Origin: Chthoniobacterales bacterium
GTDB taxonomy: Bacteria; Verrucomicrobiota; Verrucomicrobiae; Chthoniobacterales; UBA10450
Assembly (NCBI GenBank): GCA_003244125.1
Contig: QHBL01000373.1
Location: 875-9,144, forward strand
DNA length: 8,270 bases
Direction: 5' to 3'
Each line of letters begins with the position of its first letter. The stretch's first letter is position 1. Of the stretch, positions 6,956 to 8,270 are shown in pieces. A program made the position numbers and the translations under genes. The notes beneath the pieces were generated by a model. It worked only from the letters and a program-made list of their open reading frames with translations, had not been told where the DNA came from and searched no databases.

Positions 6956-7045
6956 CATCCGGAGTGAAGTCGAGGGATCCCGGTTGCGCTGGCTTAAAGG
7001 TTGCGCGGCGGGATCTCTCGACTTCGCTTCGCTCCGCTCGAGATG
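6956..7045. repeat. Palindromic intergenic repeat element containing the mazG stop codon
   Basis: The core arms are GAAGTCGAGGGATCCCG (6966-6982) and CGGGATCTCTCGACTTC (7009-7025); 16 of 17 positions pair, with the remaining one a possible G-U pair in RNA. The 26-nt loop holds two copies of GGTTGCGC or part of it, and the mazG stop. The stem can be extended outward to 6956 and 7045 if two 5-nt insertions on the right arm are allowed. One of these looks like a CTTCG duplication (CTTCGCTTCG). On the minus strand the sequence TCGAGCGGAGCGAAGC followed by GAAGTCGAGAGATCCC is of a kind I recall as dispersed, multi-copy and translation-contaminating in many GC-rich environmental genomes. No transposase is nearby, so it would be a REP- or MITE-like element moved or copied in trans. 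Confidence 0.7.
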
Positions 7046-7839
7046 ACAGGACGCTCCGCTTTGATTTCGTCCCAAATCGCGTCCAGCTCTTCCAGCCGCG
7101 CCTCGCCGAGCTTGCCGCCGCCCGCGCGCAGCCGGTCTTCCATCTGGTTGAAGCGGCCGATGAATTTGTCAGTCGCGGATTGCAGCACGCTTTCGGCGTC
7201 GAGATTGCATTTACGGGCGAGGTTCACCACGGCAAAGAGCAGGTCGCCGATTTCGACGGCGATCTGTTCGTCGTTAGCTGAATCAAACGCGGCTTTCGTT
7301 TCGCCCAGTTCCTCGTCAACTTTGGCTACGACCTCGCGCAATTCGCGCCAGTCGAAATTGACGCGCGCGGCTTTTTTCTGCGTCTTCTGCGCGCGCATCA
7401 GCGCGGGCAGCGCTGGCGGCACGCTGGCCAGGTAGTGCCGGTCCTGTTTTTTCTCTTCGCGCTTGATAGCCTCCCATTGGCGCACCACCGCTTCGCTCCC
7501 GCGCACTTTCTTCTCGCCGAAAACGTGCGGATGCCGACGCACCAGTTTTTCGCCGATCTCACGCGCGACATCCTCGATCTTGAAACGCTTTTCCTCCGCC
7601 GCGATCTGCGCTTGCATGACGATGAGCAGGAGCAAATCGCCCAGTTCTTCGCGCAGGTTGGCGTCGTCGTTCGCGCGCACTGCGCCGGCGACTTCGTAAG
7701 CCTCCTCGATCAGTGGCGGAACGAGCGACGCGTTGGTTTGTTCGCGGTCCCACGGGCAGCCGTCGGCCGCGCGCAGCTTTGCGACGATGTCGCAAAGCTG
7801 CGCGAAGTGAATAGTGACTGGTGAATTGTGAATAGTCAT
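6994..7839 (-). CDS. mazG: Nucleoside triphosphate pyrophosphohydrolase MazG
   Basis: MazG hydrolyses NTPs and dNTPs to the monophosphate and pyrophosphate, cleaning the nucleotide pool and, in E. coli, affecting ppGpp levels. From the ATG at 7837-7839 the protein has 281 residues, near the usual 260-280, and has the family's two tandem MazG domains. Domain 1 has 'GCPWDREQT' (27-35), EExxE at 45-49 (EEAYE) and EExxD at 64-68 (EELGD). Domain 2 has EELGE at 176-180 and VEIGD at 195-199, followed by 'LLFAVVNLARK' and 'FIGRF'. The first acid of the last motif is Val, but the Glu and Asp expected to bind magnesium remain. The last 17 residues (VISSGAKRS...) are encoded by the palindromic repeat and are unlikely to belong to the fold. 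A GTG at 7858-7860 would add seven residues; both candidate starts lie in another repeat, and neither has a good ribosome site. Confidence 0.95.
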   Translation of the reverse strand: MTIHNSPVTIHFAQLCDIVAKLRAADGCPWDREQTNASLVPPLIEEAYEVAGAVRANDDANLREELGDLLLLIVMQAQIAAEEKRFKIEDVAREIGEKLVRRHPHVFGEKKVRGSEAVVRQWEAIKREEKKQDRHYLASVPPALPALMRAQKTQKKAARVNFDWRELREVVAKVDEELGETKAAFDSANDEQIAVEIGDLLFAVVNLARKCNLDAESVLQSATDKFIGRFNQMEDRLRAGGGKLGEARLEELDAIWDEIKAERPVISSGAKRSREIPPRNL

Positions 7840-7874
7840 TCCGTGCTCACACCAATTCACCTATCACCATTCAC
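7807..7874. repeat. Inverted repeat of GTGAAT-type units spanning the mazG start
   Basis: The left arm at 7807-7828 (GTGAATAGTGACTGGTGAAT then TG) pairs with the right arm at 7853-7874; 19 of 22 positions are complementary. The 24-nt loop contains the mazG ATG (7837-7839). Both arms are built from GTGAAT-like units, at 7807, 7821 and 7828 and, inverted, at 7855 and 7869. On the minus strand it lies between the DUF2270 stop (7887) and the body of mazG. In that transcript it would fold into a hairpin with the start codon in the loop, and its left arm encodes the first residues of MazG (TIHNSPVTIH). It looks like a dispersed palindromic repeat rather than a gene-specific leader, but that needs a genome comparison. 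Confidence 0.65.
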
Positions 7875-7886
7875 ATTTTCAATCAC

Positions 7887-8270
7887 TCAGATCCGCCACA
7901 GCGACCGGTGCGTGCCGAACTCAGTGATCTCGCCCGACGATTTTTTCCCCACGTAAATGGTGATGCCGATGATGCTGATGAACGTGCCCAGGAAAATGAA
8001 CGCCACCATCCAGGACGGGATATGCCCGACGCGCAGGGCGCGATAAAAACCGCCGACACCGCTGATGGGCGCGCCGGCGTGCAGAAAGATCTTCGTCACC
8101 CATGCCACCATGATGAGGATGAAAATAAAAACGTAATTGCGTTTCAGCCGCCGGCCGACCGCTTCCAGGCGTGAGATTTTAAACGAGGGCAAAATCAAAT
8201 CTTCGCAAACGAGGTTTTTCCAATCGCCCTGCAGCATTTGCCGGTTCTCCATCACCATCGGGACGAGGAA
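7887..8270 (-). CDS. DUF2270 family predicted membrane protein, C-terminal part (5' end outside window)
   Basis: The frame is open to the window edge (the four codons before the first visible Met read FLVP), so the true start is probably beyond 8270. The visible 127 residues begin with a polar segment, 'ENRQMLQGDWKNL', then 'PSFKISRLEAVGRRLKRNYV', a pattern I recognise from the DUF2270 family of predicted integral membrane proteins. Two hydrophobic helices follow, at about 41-60 and 82-104 when counted from the Met at 8256-8258. They are separated by a Gly-rich loop 'HAGAPISGVGGFY'. The tail 'GKKSSGEITEFGTHRSLWRI' is hydrophilic. No catalytic motif is visible and the function of the family is not known to me. 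It ends 47 nt before the mazG ATG, with the inverted repeat between them, and may be co-transcribed with mazG and secG. Confidence 0.78.
   Translation of the reverse strand, partial: FLVPMVMENRQMLQGDWKNLVCEDLILPSFKISRLEAVGRRLKRNYVFIFILIMVAWVTKIFLHAGAPISGVGGFYRALRVGHIPSWMVAFIFLGTFISIIGITIYVGKKSSGEITEFGTHRSLWRI

Noticed and set aside
6569..7046. Plus-strand open frames across secG and the spacer (6569-6967, 6654-7046)
   Set aside because: They are shadows of secG extended through repeat DNA, and their compositions are unlike real proteins.
6890..7075. A 61-codon minus-strand frame reading 'CHLERSEAKSRD'
   Set aside because: This is the palindromic repeat read in another frame, a well-known source of spurious small proteins, and it overlaps the end of mazG.
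7242..7256. Possible loss of catalytic function in MazG because the last EExxD motif reads VEIGD
   Set aside because: As I recall from E. coli MazG, magnesium is bound by the second Glu and the Asp of this motif together with the EExxE acids; all of these are kept here, so the enzyme is probably active.
1..8270. A defence, mobile or otherwise undescribed system
   Set aside because: All substantial genes belong to familiar families (RND pump, SecG, MazG, DUF2270, PepSY). No transposase, integrase, nuclease, toxin-antitoxin pair or CRISPR-like array is visible.

Overview
The window looks like ordinary bacterial chromosome from a GC-rich, Gram-negative-type organism with an outer membrane, since it encodes a TolC-type channel and a complete RND pump. 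My best guess is a soil member of Verrucomicrobiota, with Acidobacteriota as the alternative. That guess rests on the style of SecG, the weak or absent Shine-Dalgarno sequences, and short palindromic repeats of kinds I associate with such genomes. No marker gene here settles it.

Layout. Positions 1-227 (+) hold the C-terminal end of a PepSY-domain protein. Positions 228-791 are gene-free as far as I can see, with one strong GC-rich inverted repeat and an AT-rich patch that may be the promoter region of what follows. Positions 792-6401 (+) are a tight three-gene operon: a CzcC/TolC-like outer membrane lipoprotein, an HlyD-family periplasmic adaptor overlapping it by 4 nt (ATGA), and a 1052-residue RND permease overlapping the adaptor by 17 nt. 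Together they make a complete tripartite efflux pump. The gene order and short outer membrane component recall metal-efflux (Czc/Cus) operons. The permease, however, carries the Asp-Asp pair in TM4 and the Lys in TM10 typical of the drug/hydrophobe (HAE-1) branch, so the substrate cannot be named.

Positions 6416-8270 are on the minus strand and converge on the pump operon with only 14 nt between the two stop codons. In transcriptional order they are a DUF2270 membrane protein (5' end outside the window), mazG (nucleoside triphosphate pyrophosphohydrolase) and secG (Sec translocon subunit). These are housekeeping genes. The spacers around them carry three repeat structures: a 68-nt inverted repeat across the mazG start, a roughly 90-nt palindromic element that contains the mazG stop and supplies its last 17 codons, and four 8-nt tandem units upstream of secG.

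I see no mobile-element gene, CRISPR array, tRNA, rRNA or defence system. I do not believe the window holds an undescribed system. The most interesting signal is the repeat elements that have taken over both ends of mazG.
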